Assembly (NCBI GenBank): GCA_036397095.1
Contig: DASWJQ010000007.1
Location: 1-8,332 of the forward strand
From: DASWJQ01 sp036397095
GTDB lineage: Bacteria; Chloroflexota; Anaerolineae; Anaerolineales; E44-bin32
DNA length: 8,332 nucleotides
Reading direction: 5' to 3'
A program made the position numbers and the translations under genes. The notes under the pieces were generated by a model, which worked only from the letters and a program-made list of their open reading frames with translations, had not been told where the DNA came from and ran no database searches. Positions 1 to 6,595 of the stretch are shown here, in pieces (position 1 is the first letter of the stretch; every line of letters begins with the position of its first letter).

Positions 1-301
1 GTTGGTACTCTCCGCAACTGAGACCTGACGATTCTTGCTCGAACCGACCACTGCATTTAGTTGGAGCAAAGTCTGCCGCCTGCCAAAGCTCGACCTAATA
101 GCGAATGGGGGAGGGACAATTGTCAGTACGCCAGCTTGAGGCATCGAAGGGTTCTCATCAAACCAACCTACCTGATTCCCAGAGCCAGTCGGACGGAACC
201 GCAGCACTCAGCGGGCGGGCAATCTGACGCGTTTGGCCTTGCATGGAGCTAGTCGGGCAATCGTTCTGCTGCCCACCGCGGAAAGGGATCGAAGACGCAA
301 T

Positions 302-326
302 GGGGTCCTTGGGTTGTTTGGACCCC
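302..326 (-). terminator. Possible terminator hairpin without T-tract
   Basis: GGGGTCC (302-308) and GGACCCC (320-326) form a perfect 7-base-pair stem with an 11-base loop. It lies about 150 bases beyond the stop codon of the leftward glycosyltransferase gene, where that transcript would end. Neither side is followed by a run of T, so it does not fit a classical intrinsic terminator. It could equally be a chance dyad. Confidence 0.2.
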
Positions 327-395
327 GTTGGGCCTGTCATTCCATGTGGGTCGCGACTGATCAAGCATCTATCGCCACTGCCCACCCGCCATTCC

Positions 396-433
396 CTCGC
401 CTTGGCGAGTGTCCCGGCCACAGCCCGGGCCGG
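396..433 (-). terminator. Two adjacent short hairpins after the GT2 gene
   Basis: CTCGC (396-400) pairs with GCGAG (405-409) around a four-base loop (CTTG on the plus strand). Next to it, CCGGCC (414-419) pairs with GGCCGG (428-433) around an eight-base loop. Both lie 40-80 bases past the end of the leftward glycosyltransferase gene. GC-rich hairpins here could slow or end transcription or protect the 3' end of the message, but there is no T-run and the stems are short. Confidence 0.2.
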
Positions 434-475
434 CCAGGCCAACGCGACCGGCTCGCGGTAGCTTGTGGGCGGAGA

Positions 476-1528
476 TCAGTCCCCGGCCAGTAGCTGGTCC
501 GGTATCCGCTCTAGCTCGTTTCCATGTCCTGCAGGAGCAGCATAGTGCTCCAGGTATCGGGCGACGAACCGTCCCGGCCGATATCGTGAGATGACACCCC
601 CGGCGAAGGTGGCGCCCAACAACAGCAAGCTCAAGGGAATTGCCACGGGATAGTAGGCGAGCGCCCTTCGGTTCTGGCGGACGACACCGACCAACCGGCT
701 GGTCAGCTCACCCACCCGGCTGGCCGTCACACGAAGCAGAGCCGCAGCAGCGGCCAGCAGACCTTGCCCCTGGATTTCCTTGCCAGCCGCTTCATGGGTA
801 AGCCGCCAGATCTCCAGGCGATCGCTGCCGCGAGCAAGATAGCGCAGCCAAAGCTCGTGAAAACTGCCTGGCGGGTCGTGGAATGCCCGGCCTTCGGGTT
901 GACGCCAGACCTTGTGCCCATCCCGGCGCAGCCTGACCGAGTGAACGAAATCATTACCCCGCAGCAATGGCAGGCCCGTTGGAATTGGGTGGTCCTCCAG
1001 GAATTGACGCCGGAAGGCGACGTTGTTTCCGAAATACGTCAAGGCCTCTACAAGAGTTGATCCGCCCGCAAAAGGTGGAAAGAAGAAGGTTAGGGCGAAC
1101 AATGTTCCAAGCAAGTTGGTCGGATTGACGCTGGTCTCACCGGTGACAATGTTGACTTCGGGATTGGCAAAAGGCATTACCATCGCCTCCAGCCAACCGG
1201 GCAGGTACTCATTGTCGGCGTCACAAAACACCACGACCTCACCCCGAGTTTCCCGCGCCCCGGCGAGCTTTGCCTCGAAATAGCGAGTGCCCGAGGGCAA
1301 GGAATGAACTCGAACCCATGGGTACGGTTTGCACAAACGATCAAGGGTCTCTCGGGGGACGTGGCCGGTCTCGACCAGAACCACTTCGGTGGCTTGCTCC
1401 GGCTTCAGAGATTGGCTCGCTACCGAGGATAGACAAGTCCCCAGCGCCTCGGCGTTCTCTTCGACGATGGTGAACCCCTCCATCACCAGCGAGAATGTCG
1501 GTGTTGCCGAACTCTCACGATCGGCCAT
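476..1528 (-). CDS. Family 2 glycosyltransferase with C-terminal membrane helix
   Basis: Transfers a sugar from a nucleotide-sugar donor onto an acceptor, probably a lipid-linked or surface glycan, at the inner face of the membrane. With the start at 1528 the product is 350 residues. The GT-A fold is visible: an N-terminal Rossmann-like part with the GT2 pattern of a repeated 'S-V-A-S-Q-S-L' region, a DXD-type metal site in CDADNEY (about residues 102-108), an FGNNVAF segment (166-172), and GND (191-193), which sits where GT2 enzymes carry the ED catalytic-base motif; HDPP follows at 217-220. A hydrophobic segment at about 290-314 suggests a single membrane anchor. The start at 1528 is chosen because GGAG (1534-1537) lies five bases upstream; an ATG at 1531 is adjacent, and the frame stays open to an ATG at 1663 inside the preceding gene, with a non-conserved Arg-rich extension. 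It is the last gene of the leftward unit, 91 bases after the sulfotransferase. Donor and acceptor are unknown. Confidence 0.85.
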   Translation of the reverse strand: MADRESSATPTFSLVMEGFTIVEENAEALGTCLSSVASQSLKPEQATEVVLVETGHVPRETLDRLCKPYPWVRVHSLPSGTRYFEAKLAGARETRGEVVVFCDADNEYLPGWLEAMVMPFANPEVNIVTGETSVNPTNLLGTLFALTFFFPPFAGGSTLVEALTYFGNNVAFRRQFLEDHPIPTGLPLLRGNDFVHSVRLRRDGHKVWRQPEGRAFHDPPGSFHELWLRYLARGSDRLEIWRLTHEAAGKEIQGQGLLAAAAALLRVTASRVGELTSRLVGVVRQNRRALAYYPVAIPLSLLLLGATFAGGVISRYRPGRFVARYLEHYAAPAGHGNELERIPDQLLAGD

Positions 1529-1619
1529 CATCACTCCGCGCTCAATCGGTAGTCCATCACCAGGTGCGAAACGGCCCCCGCGCACGCGCCGCCGGGAATC
1601 TGTCTCGGGCCATCGGTTG

Positions 1620-2624
1620 CTAATAATCCGGCCGTGCGTTCCGGCCCGCCATCGGATAACCATACATTACAGCCAGCCATCCGGCCAACACAATGGTCGC
1701 CAGCTGGTTGGCCCATGGCATCGCCGTCTCCCACTCCGCATCAAACTTGAGCGCAACCTTGCCATGCTCGGCAGCGCTCGGATTACCTCTCACCGAGTGT
1801 GCTAGCGACAGGTCGGCCACCAGCCCCCGGATAGGCGATTCAGCGGTGGAATCTGGTAGGCCAAGCCATCGCCTCAGACCGAGGAGGACGGCTTCCGGCT
1901 CACGGATGAGCGCTTCGTAGTGGATGCGTTTGTATCTGTGGCCGAGCGTGCCGCCAACCAGGCTGGCGCCTAGATTGAGCCCTACCCAATCTACCGAACT
2001 ACGCACCAGCCCAAATTGGTCCATGTAGCTGACCCCGGCTGGACCCGGGCGGCGCTTCTTGCGCGACCAGGAGAAGACAACGCCTCGGGGATCACGCACC
2101 AAGTGCAGCGCGTAGACCTCCAGCTCCGGCCGACGGGCCAGAAGCGCCAGGAGCGATGGATCCTTGGAGCTATCGATGATGACCGGCCGGCCTGCAATCG
2201 ACTGTGCGGCCCGGTACAGGTTGATGTGTGCCTCAACCAACGGTGTCGCCTCCAGGGCAAGCCTTTCTCGCCAGCCTGGTAAGAAGGAGGGCAGCAAGTG
2301 CCGCATTCGGGCCGTGGCGTGCCGCATGTTTGCCAGCTGGCGCCACTTCTCCGGCTGGTCGGGCAGCAGGCCCGAAGCGAGCACCTCCGACCAGAAGGTG
2401 CAATCCGGCAACGGCTGGCCACAGGCGCATGGCCACCTCTCAACCAAGCCTCGTTCCCATACATACCTTGTTTCCCCGAGAAAGACCGAGTCAGGGTACT
2501 CCCCAAGGAGCCGGCCCAACAGCGTGGAGCCGGTCCGGCCGGCACCTACGATGTAGACCAACTGAATCTGCCCGGACGGGTCATTTGATTTCATGCTGCG
2601 CCAGGCTTCACCATTGGAAGGCAT
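1620..2624 (-). CDS. Sulfotransferase family protein (PAPS-dependent type)
   Basis: Predicted to move a sulfuryl group from 3'-phosphoadenylyl sulfate (PAPS) to a hydroxyl, here plausibly on a sugar of the surface polymer. The product is 334 residues. The 5'-phosphosulfate loop is GAGRTGSTLL (27-36), and the 3'-phosphate-binding element is LVRDPRGVVFSWSR (175-188), with the expected Arg and Ser. A Cys-rich patch (CACGQPLPDC, 66-75) and VIIDSSKDP (148-156) are typical of the bacterial branch of the family, as is the HSVRGNP segment near 276-282. There is no signal peptide, so it is probably cytoplasmic; a hydrophobic stretch near 309-323 may be part of the fold. The start at 2624 has only a weak upstream GGGTG; an internal ATG at 2594 would remove ten unconserved residues. 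It sits between two glycosyltransferase genes on the same strand, which points to a glycan substrate, but small-molecule or lipid acceptors are not excluded. Confidence 0.85.
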   Translation of the reverse strand: MPSNGEAWRSMKSNDPSGQIQLVYIVGAGRTGSTLLGRLLGEYPDSVFLGETRYVWERGLVERWPCACGQPLPDCTFWSEVLASGLLPDQPEKWRQLANMRHATARMRHLLPSFLPGWRERLALEATPLVEAHINLYRAAQSIAGRPVIIDSSKDPSLLALLARRPELEVYALHLVRDPRGVVFSWSRKKRRPGPAGVSYMDQFGLVRSSVDWVGLNLGASLVGGTLGHRYKRIHYEALIREPEAVLLGLRRWLGLPDSTAESPIRGLVADLSLAHSVRGNPSAAEHGKVALKFDAEWETAMPWANQLATIVLAGWLAVMYGYPMAGRNARPDY

Positions 2625-2895
2625 TCTTCACCCATCAGCCTGCGCGTTTCCGCCTCGGTAGCCCATTATTGCCGAGGACCCCTGTCATTGGCCGGTTGAA
2701 CTCGCCACCGGCCCAATGGGCTCGATTGAAGCTGTGCCAGGACTTGTCGGCAGGCTGCCTGGGCACGATTACGTAGGCATCCAGCTGGTCACGCACACAC
2801 TTCGCCGCTGGCCAAAGACTTTCTACGAGGCCGTTTACCGCTTCCTGCGGTGCACATCAGGTGGCAGGCGGGGCGTGTCTAATGCGAGCGTCGTC
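2625..2895. other. 271-base gap with unassigned open frames
   Basis: The gap lies between the WecG/TagA fusion and the sulfotransferase, longer than expected inside a tight operon. On the minus strand a frame is open from 2856 to a TGA at 2635-2637, but it lacks an early ATG; only GTG codons could start it. Its conceptual product (ending ...GLPRRKRAG) is not one I recognise. On the plus strand an ATG at 2716 opens 73 codons that run into the antisense of the upstream gene. Third-position GC looks similarly high in both, so codon bias does not decide. A dyad, CCTCGG (2653-2658) with CCGAGG (2672-2677), lies about 30 bases before the sulfotransferase start. The gap may hold a promoter, a decayed gene, or nothing. 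Confidence 0.35.
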
Positions 2896-4500
2896 CTAGC
2901 CAAAGATCCGCTGGCGCAGAATGCGCAGCAGGAATAGCGGGTTACCAAGCAGGTAGCGCCGCCAAAGGCGCCGGGGCTCGATGATCAACCTGCCCAACCA
3001 TTCGAGGCCATGCTCGGTCAGAAACTGTGGCGGCCGCGGCAGCCGGCCGGACACATAATCGAAGACCGCCCCACCAGTCAGTCCCACCGACACATGCAGC
3101 CCCTCCCAGTTCTCCGCCAGCCAGCCCTCCTGCAGCGGCATGCCAAACCCGACCACCAAAAGGTCGGGCTTAAGCTGATTGATCTCGGCCGCCAGCTGCT
3201 GCGCTTCCACCGAGCCGGCCTGCTGGTCGAAATATCCGTGGTGGCAACCGACGACCCGCAGCCCAGGGTACTTCTCCTGCAGCGCATCCCGGGCTTGTTC
3301 GGCGACACCTTCTCGTCCGCCAAGAAAATACAGGCTGAGGTCATTCTGCTGGCAGAAGGCGGCCAGCCGCCAGAACCAGTCGGCGTAGGTCACCCGAAAT
3401 CGGAACGGTGCGCCCAGGAGACGGGCAGCCAGGACGGCACCATAGCCATCAGGAAAGACCACCTCAGCCTGATTGAAGAATTCCCGCAGCCAGGGCTGTT
3501 CATACGCCAGGTTGAGCGCGTGGGCGTTGACATGGAGGAGCTGGGCACGCGCGCCCTGCCGCACCGTTTGCAGGATGTGGGCTTCCAGGTCTTCCGGTTC
3601 CCAGGCGCCAACCCGGACCCCCAGGATGTCAACGGACTCTGGTTGAAGTACCAGCGGCGGCTTCGCGGCTGGCGGTCGCCGCGCCGGTGTTGCGGTGGCG
3701 GGCGCCGGATAGCTTCGCAAGCCCGAAACCTGAAGCCCGTACCACAGGATGAATAGGGGATAGCGCAGGTAACGGCGCCAGAGCCTACGGGGTTCGGTCG
3801 CCAGCCGAAAGAGCCACTCGAACCCGCTACGCTGGAGCCAGCGCGGCGCCTGCGGTTTGCGGCCGGTCAAGAAGTCGAAGGCGGCGCCGACGCCGATCAA
3901 GACGCGGGCGTTGAGCGCCGGCCGGTTTTCTGCCATCCAGCGTTCCTGGGCCGGCGAGCCAAGCGCCACCCACACGATGTCCGGGTCGGCGGCGTTGATT
4001 CGTTCGATCTGGTCGGCGTTGACCTGCGCCGAACGTGGCCCGAACGGCGGTGAATGCCAGCCGGCGACCTTCAGCCCAGGCTGGTCCCGCTGCAGGCGAT
4101 TCGCCAGCTTCTCGGCCACGCCCGGCTCGGCGCCGAAAAAGTAGTGCGAATGCCCCCGTTCGACGAACTGCCTGCAGGCCGCCTGGAGCAAATCGGGCCC
4201 ATAGACTCGGTCGGCCCGGCGATGGCCATGCATCCAGGCGATCCAAACGACGGGCATCCCATCCGGGACGGTCAGCCCGCTGGCGTTGAACATGTCCTTC
4301 AGTTCTGCATCCTGCTGGCAGGCGAGGATGTTGTGAACCGGCGCCAGGCAAACGTAGGACCTGTCGCCAGCCATGATCCAATCGTCGATCGAGCGCAGGG
4401 TTTGACGCAGGTTGACCGCGTCGACGCGGACGCCGAGGACGTTGACGCATTTGTAATCTTCAGACCAAGGCCCGGTTTCAGACATGCGCCAATCGTACAT
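2896..4500 (-). CDS. Tandem two-domain WecG/TagA/CpsF glycosyltransferase (fusion)
   Basis: WecG/TagA/CpsF enzymes (GT26) transfer ManNAc-type sugars to undecaprenyl-diphosphate-linked acceptors at the inner membrane face. From the start at 4500 this protein has 534 residues, about twice the usual 240-250, because it carries two full domains. Domain 1 spans about 17-262: VNVLGVRV, PDGMP (79-83, with the Asp matching the proposed catalytic base of TagA), RVYGPDL (98-104), GSPAQE (181-186), FDFLTGR (208-214), EPRRLWRRYL (236-245). A linker rich in Ala and Pro (264-289) follows. Domain 2 spans about 290-534: VDILGVRV, PDGYG (350-354), RVTYADW (369-375), GMPLQE (453-458), FDYVSGR (480-486), EPRRLWRRYL (508-517). 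Each half ends in a basic, hydrophobic tail like the membrane-binding appendage of TagA. The halves differ at many positions, so this is not a recent duplication. The start at 4500 has GGAAG eight bases upstream; the frame is open to 4761, but that extension overlaps the divergent permease gene. An ATG at 4485 is an alternative. Exact sugars are unknown. Confidence 0.9.
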   Translation of the reverse strand: MYDWRMSETGPWSEDYKCVNVLGVRVDAVNLRQTLRSIDDWIMAGDRSYVCLAPVHNILACQQDAELKDMFNASGLTVPDGMPVVWIAWMHGHRRADRVYGPDLLQAACRQFVERGHSHYFFGAEPGVAEKLANRLQRDQPGLKVAGWHSPPFGPRSAQVNADQIERINAADPDIVWVALGSPAQERWMAENRPALNARVLIGVGAAFDFLTGRKPQAPRWLQRSGFEWLFRLATEPRRLWRRYLRYPLFILWYGLQVSGLRSYPAPATATPARRPPAAKPPLVLQPESVDILGVRVGAWEPEDLEAHILQTVRQGARAQLLHVNAHALNLAYEQPWLREFFNQAEVVFPDGYGAVLAARLLGAPFRFRVTYADWFWRLAAFCQQNDLSLYFLGGREGVAEQARDALQEKYPGLRVVGCHHGYFDQQAGSVEAQQLAAEINQLKPDLLVVGFGMPLQEGWLAENWEGLHVSVGLTGGAVFDYVSGRLPRPPQFLTEHGLEWLGRLIIEPRRLWRRYLLGNPLFLLRILRQRIFG

Positions 4501-4540
4501 CGAACCGGCTTCCGTGGTGGTGGTTGCCGTCCTGGCACGA

Positions 4541-4569
4541 CTGGCTCTTTCCAGGAGTTGCCTTATAAT
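4541..4569 (+). promoter_or_regulatory. Likely promoter of the export operon in the divergent control region
   Basis: A perfect -10 hexamer, TATAAT, lies at 4564-4569. The best -35 at a 17-base spacing is CTGGCT (4541-4546), only three of six matches to TTGACA, so the promoter may be weak or need an activator. Transcription would begin near 4576, giving a leader of about 25 bases before the ATG at 4601. The core TTATAA (4563-4568) is self-complementary, so on the minus strand it reads TATAAG and might also serve the leftward gene about 60 bases away, although no convincing minus-strand -35 is present. Confidence 0.5.
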
Positions 4570-4600
4570 CGGTGCCTGCCGAGGGGGACGCACTTTCAGC

Positions 4601-5746
4601 ATGCAACCCTCCCCCGAGAACAAAACTAGCAATCCGGGATTAGCGCGTATGCCCGACGCCCGACGCCAGTGGTTCCTTGCCATCCTGCTCAACGGCCTGC
4701 CCGGCTGGCTGCTGGTCCTGGCCGGATTGGCCCTAAGCGCCGTTTCGCTGCTGGCCGACAACCTGGGATTAGGTGCTCAGGCGGAGATTCTCGGTTGGAA
4801 GCAAGTCGTTGGAGCAGCCGCCGGGGCTCTCCTAGCCAGCGCGGGAGCCTGGCTTGGCGTAAGGATTTCCACAGGCACAACCCCCGATTTGCAAAGCTCC
4901 ACTTTCGATGTGGGCTTGGGCCCGGCCGATGATCAACCGATCTATGACTCCGCCGCCCCTCGAGTCCCATTCCTGCACGAATTATCGGAGCTCTACCGCT
5001 ACCGCTACCTGCTGCGCAACTTGGTCGGCCGCGACCTCAAGGTGCGCTACAAACGATCGGTGCTGGGCTTTTTCTGGGCGATGGTTAATCCACTCCTGAC
5101 CATGGCAGTGCTTGTAGTTGTCTTTACCAACTTGTTTCGCTTCGAGGTTGAGAACTACCCAATCTTCCTGCTGTCCGGGATTCTGCTTTGGCGGCTGTTT
5201 GCCGAGGGCACCTCCCAGGCAATGCGAAGTGTCTTGGGCAACAGCGGGCTGAGCAAGAAGATCTACATCCCCAACAGCGTATTTGTGGCCGCCTCCTTGG
5301 GCAGCGCCGTAATTCACTTTCTATTCGCAGCCTTTCCGCTGCTGGTCCTCGCCCTGATTACCGGAGTCGCCCCGCAGGTGAGCTGGGCGTACCTTGTCAT
5401 TCCTGTAATCCAAACCACGCTGTTCGCCTTCGGGATTGGATTGGTGACGGCGGCGCTGGCTGTGTTTTTCGCCGATATGCTTGATATCTATGATGTTCTG
5501 CTGAACGCCTACTACTTCCTGACGCCGATCATCTACCCAATTGCAATTCTGCCGGAGTTCCTTCGGCGCGTTCAAGCCCTTAACCCGATGCACTCCTTTA
5601 TCACTGCGTTCAGAGACGCCCTCATTGCCGGGCAGTGGCCAAATCTGGAAAGCACGCTGACCGCCACAATTATCGCCCTTCTTGTAACAGCGGCCGGATG
5701 GTCGCTTTTCACCCGGCTCTCGGATCAGTTTGCGTATCAAGTATGA
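4601..5746 (+). CDS. ABC-2 type polysaccharide export permease (Wzm/TagG-like) with N-terminal extension
   Basis: Membrane subunit of an ABC exporter that moves lipid-linked polysaccharide across the cytoplasmic membrane, paired with the ATPase encoded next. From 4601 the product is 381 residues; usual Wzm/TagG proteins have about 260-280. The family core begins near residue 124 (a Tyr/Arg-rich amphipathic stretch, then RDLKVRYKRSVLGFFWAMVNPL at about 144-165) and has six hydrophobic segments at about 155-178, 187-207, 227-253, 261-290, 302-318 and 352-370. The extra first 120 residues hold two more likely membrane helices (about 24-52 and 68-88) and an acidic, Ser/Thr-rich link. The start at 4601 lies about 25 bases after the inferred transcription start, with GAGGGGG (4581-4587) upstream at a long spacing of 13. 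ATG 4649 (365 residues) has GGGA (4636-4639) nine bases before it and is a real alternative; both keep the two extra helices. The frame is open up to 4484, but that start precedes the -10 box. Confidence 0.88.
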   Translation: MQPSPENKTSNPGLARMPDARRQWFLAILLNGLPGWLLVLAGLALSAVSLLADNLGLGAQAEILGWKQVVGAAAGALLASAGAWLGVRISTGTTPDLQSSTFDVGLGPADDQPIYDSAAPRVPFLHELSELYRYRYLLRNLVGRDLKVRYKRSVLGFFWAMVNPLLTMAVLVVVFTNLFRFEVENYPIFLLSGILLWRLFAEGTSQAMRSVLGNSGLSKKIYIPNSVFVAASLGSAVIHFLFAAFPLLVLALITGVAPQVSWAYLVIPVIQTTLFAFGIGLVTAALAVFFADMLDIYDVLLNAYYFLTPIIYPIAILPEFLRRVQALNPMHSFITAFRDALIAGQWPNLESTLTATIIALLVTAAGWSLFTRLSDQFAYQV

Positions 5747-6525
5747 GCAACAACGGTCCAATACATGACGGCCAAGACGACGATCTAGTAATCGCGCTCA
5801 AAAGTATTTCAGTACGGTTCAGGGTTCCCACCGAGACGGTCAGCACACTGAAGGAGCGCGGCATTCGACTGCTCAGGGGGAAATCGATCGGATATCGCGA
5901 ATTCCTTGCTCTCCAGGATATCGATCTGGAGATTCAGCGAGGAGAGGTGTTGGGGATTATCGGCCGAAACGGCGCCGGAAAGAGCACGTTGCTCAAAGTG
6001 ATCTCGCGCATCCTCCGGCCGACCCGGGGCCGCGCATGGGTACGGGGCAAGGTAGCCCCTCTCATCGAGCTGGGTGCGGGCTTCCATCCCGAGCTAACGG
6101 GCCGAGAGAACGTCTATCTGAATGGTGCCATTCTCGGCTTTTCAGAAGCTGAGATGGATGAGAAGTTCGACCGCATTGTTGCGTTTGCAGAGCTCGGTGA
6201 CTTCATCCACAGCCCATTGCGAACCTACTCCTCCGGTATGAAGATGCGGCTCGGGTTTGCCGTCGCCACGGATGTCAACCCGGATATCTTGATCATCGAC
6301 GAGATCCTGTCAGTTGGAGACAAAGACTTCCAGGTGAAATGCACGCAGCGCATGAGCCGCTTCCGGGACGAGGGGACAACGATCTTGTTCGTATCGCACT
6401 CCCTTGGCACGATTAAGGAGCTCTGCACAAGGGCAATCTGGATTAATGGCGGCAGGATAGAGGCCGACTCGACTCCAGAGTTCGCCGTGGACTCCTATAA
6501 CCAGTTTCAATCGATAGCTCAATGA
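5743..6525 (+). CDS. ABC transporter ATPase for polysaccharide export (Wzt/TagH-like)
   Basis: Nucleotide-binding subunit that powers export of lipid-linked polysaccharide through the permease encoded just before it. The product is 260 residues. Walker A is GRNGAGKST (74-82), the signature is YSSGMK (162-167, the SSGM form usual for Wzt/TagH instead of LSGGQ), Walker B is ILIIDE (182-187) and the switch His is in SHS (H219). It ends soon after the ATPase fold, so it lacks the C-terminal carbohydrate-binding domain of E. coli O9a Wzt; short forms such as staphylococcal TagH and some Klebsiella Wzt have similar size. The ATG at 5743 overlaps the permease stop (ATGA, 5743-5746), which indicates translational coupling and equal production of both subunits; the frame is open further upstream, but that part lies inside the permease gene and is not family-like. 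Confidence 0.93.
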   Translation: MSNNGPIHDGQDDDLVIALKSISVRFRVPTETVSTLKERGIRLLRGKSIGYREFLALQDIDLEIQRGEVLGIIGRNGAGKSTLLKVISRILRPTRGRAWVRGKVAPLIELGAGFHPELTGRENVYLNGAILGFSEAEMDEKFDRIVAFAELGDFIHSPLRTYSSGMKMRLGFAVATDVNPDILIIDEILSVGDKDFQVKCTQRMSRFRDEGTTILFVSHSLGTIKELCTRAIWINGGRIEADSTPEFAVDSYNQFQSIAQ

Positions 6526-6595
6526 TGCCGCTCCCTCCTGACAACACTTCCTGCTTCAAATCAATTGGTCACTCCGGACAGGGAGACCTGGCCGC

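Larger units (their letters stand above)
1..475. other. Gene-poor stretch downstream of the leftward unit
   Basis: No reading frame in these 475 bases looks like a known protein. The short open frames on both strands (for example 158-442 on the minus strand and 233-493 on the plus strand) have low-complexity, Pro/Arg/Gly-rich products typical of chance frames in GC-rich DNA. The stretch lies after the stop codon of the leftward glycosyltransferase gene. It contains a 10-base perfect palindrome (GACAATTGTC, 115-124) and three short hairpin-forming dyads (302-326, 396-409, 414-433), listed separately where useful. I see no tRNA-like or repeat-array structure. Confidence 0.5.

Noticed and set aside
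115..124. Palindrome GACAATTGTC as a possible operator
   Set aside because: A single 10-base palindrome with no neighbouring promoter or gene start is weak evidence; kept only as a note.
1329..1805. A 158-codon plus-strand frame across the GT2/sulfotransferase junction
   Set aside because: It is antisense to two well-supported genes and to the gap between them, with no recognisable domain.
1991..2545. A 184-codon minus-strand frame overlapping the sulfotransferase
   Set aside because: It is the +1 shifted reading of the sulfotransferase gene, rich in Arg, Ser, Cys and Trp, without motifs.
3010..3756. A 248-codon open frame on the plus strand
   Set aside because: It lies wholly antisense to the WecG/TagA fusion, whose domain motifs are clear; the product has no recognisable motif and is a shadow caused by GC-rich codons.
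4054..4629. A 191-codon open frame on the plus strand crossing the divergent control region
   Set aside because: It is antisense to domain 1 of the WecG/TagA protein, runs through the promoter and has no family features.
4501..4761. N-terminal extension of the WecG/TagA frame by 87 residues
   Set aside because: It would overlap the divergent permease coding sequence and its promoter, is low-complexity and has no similarity to the family; a better-placed ribosome-binding site precedes the ATG at 4500.
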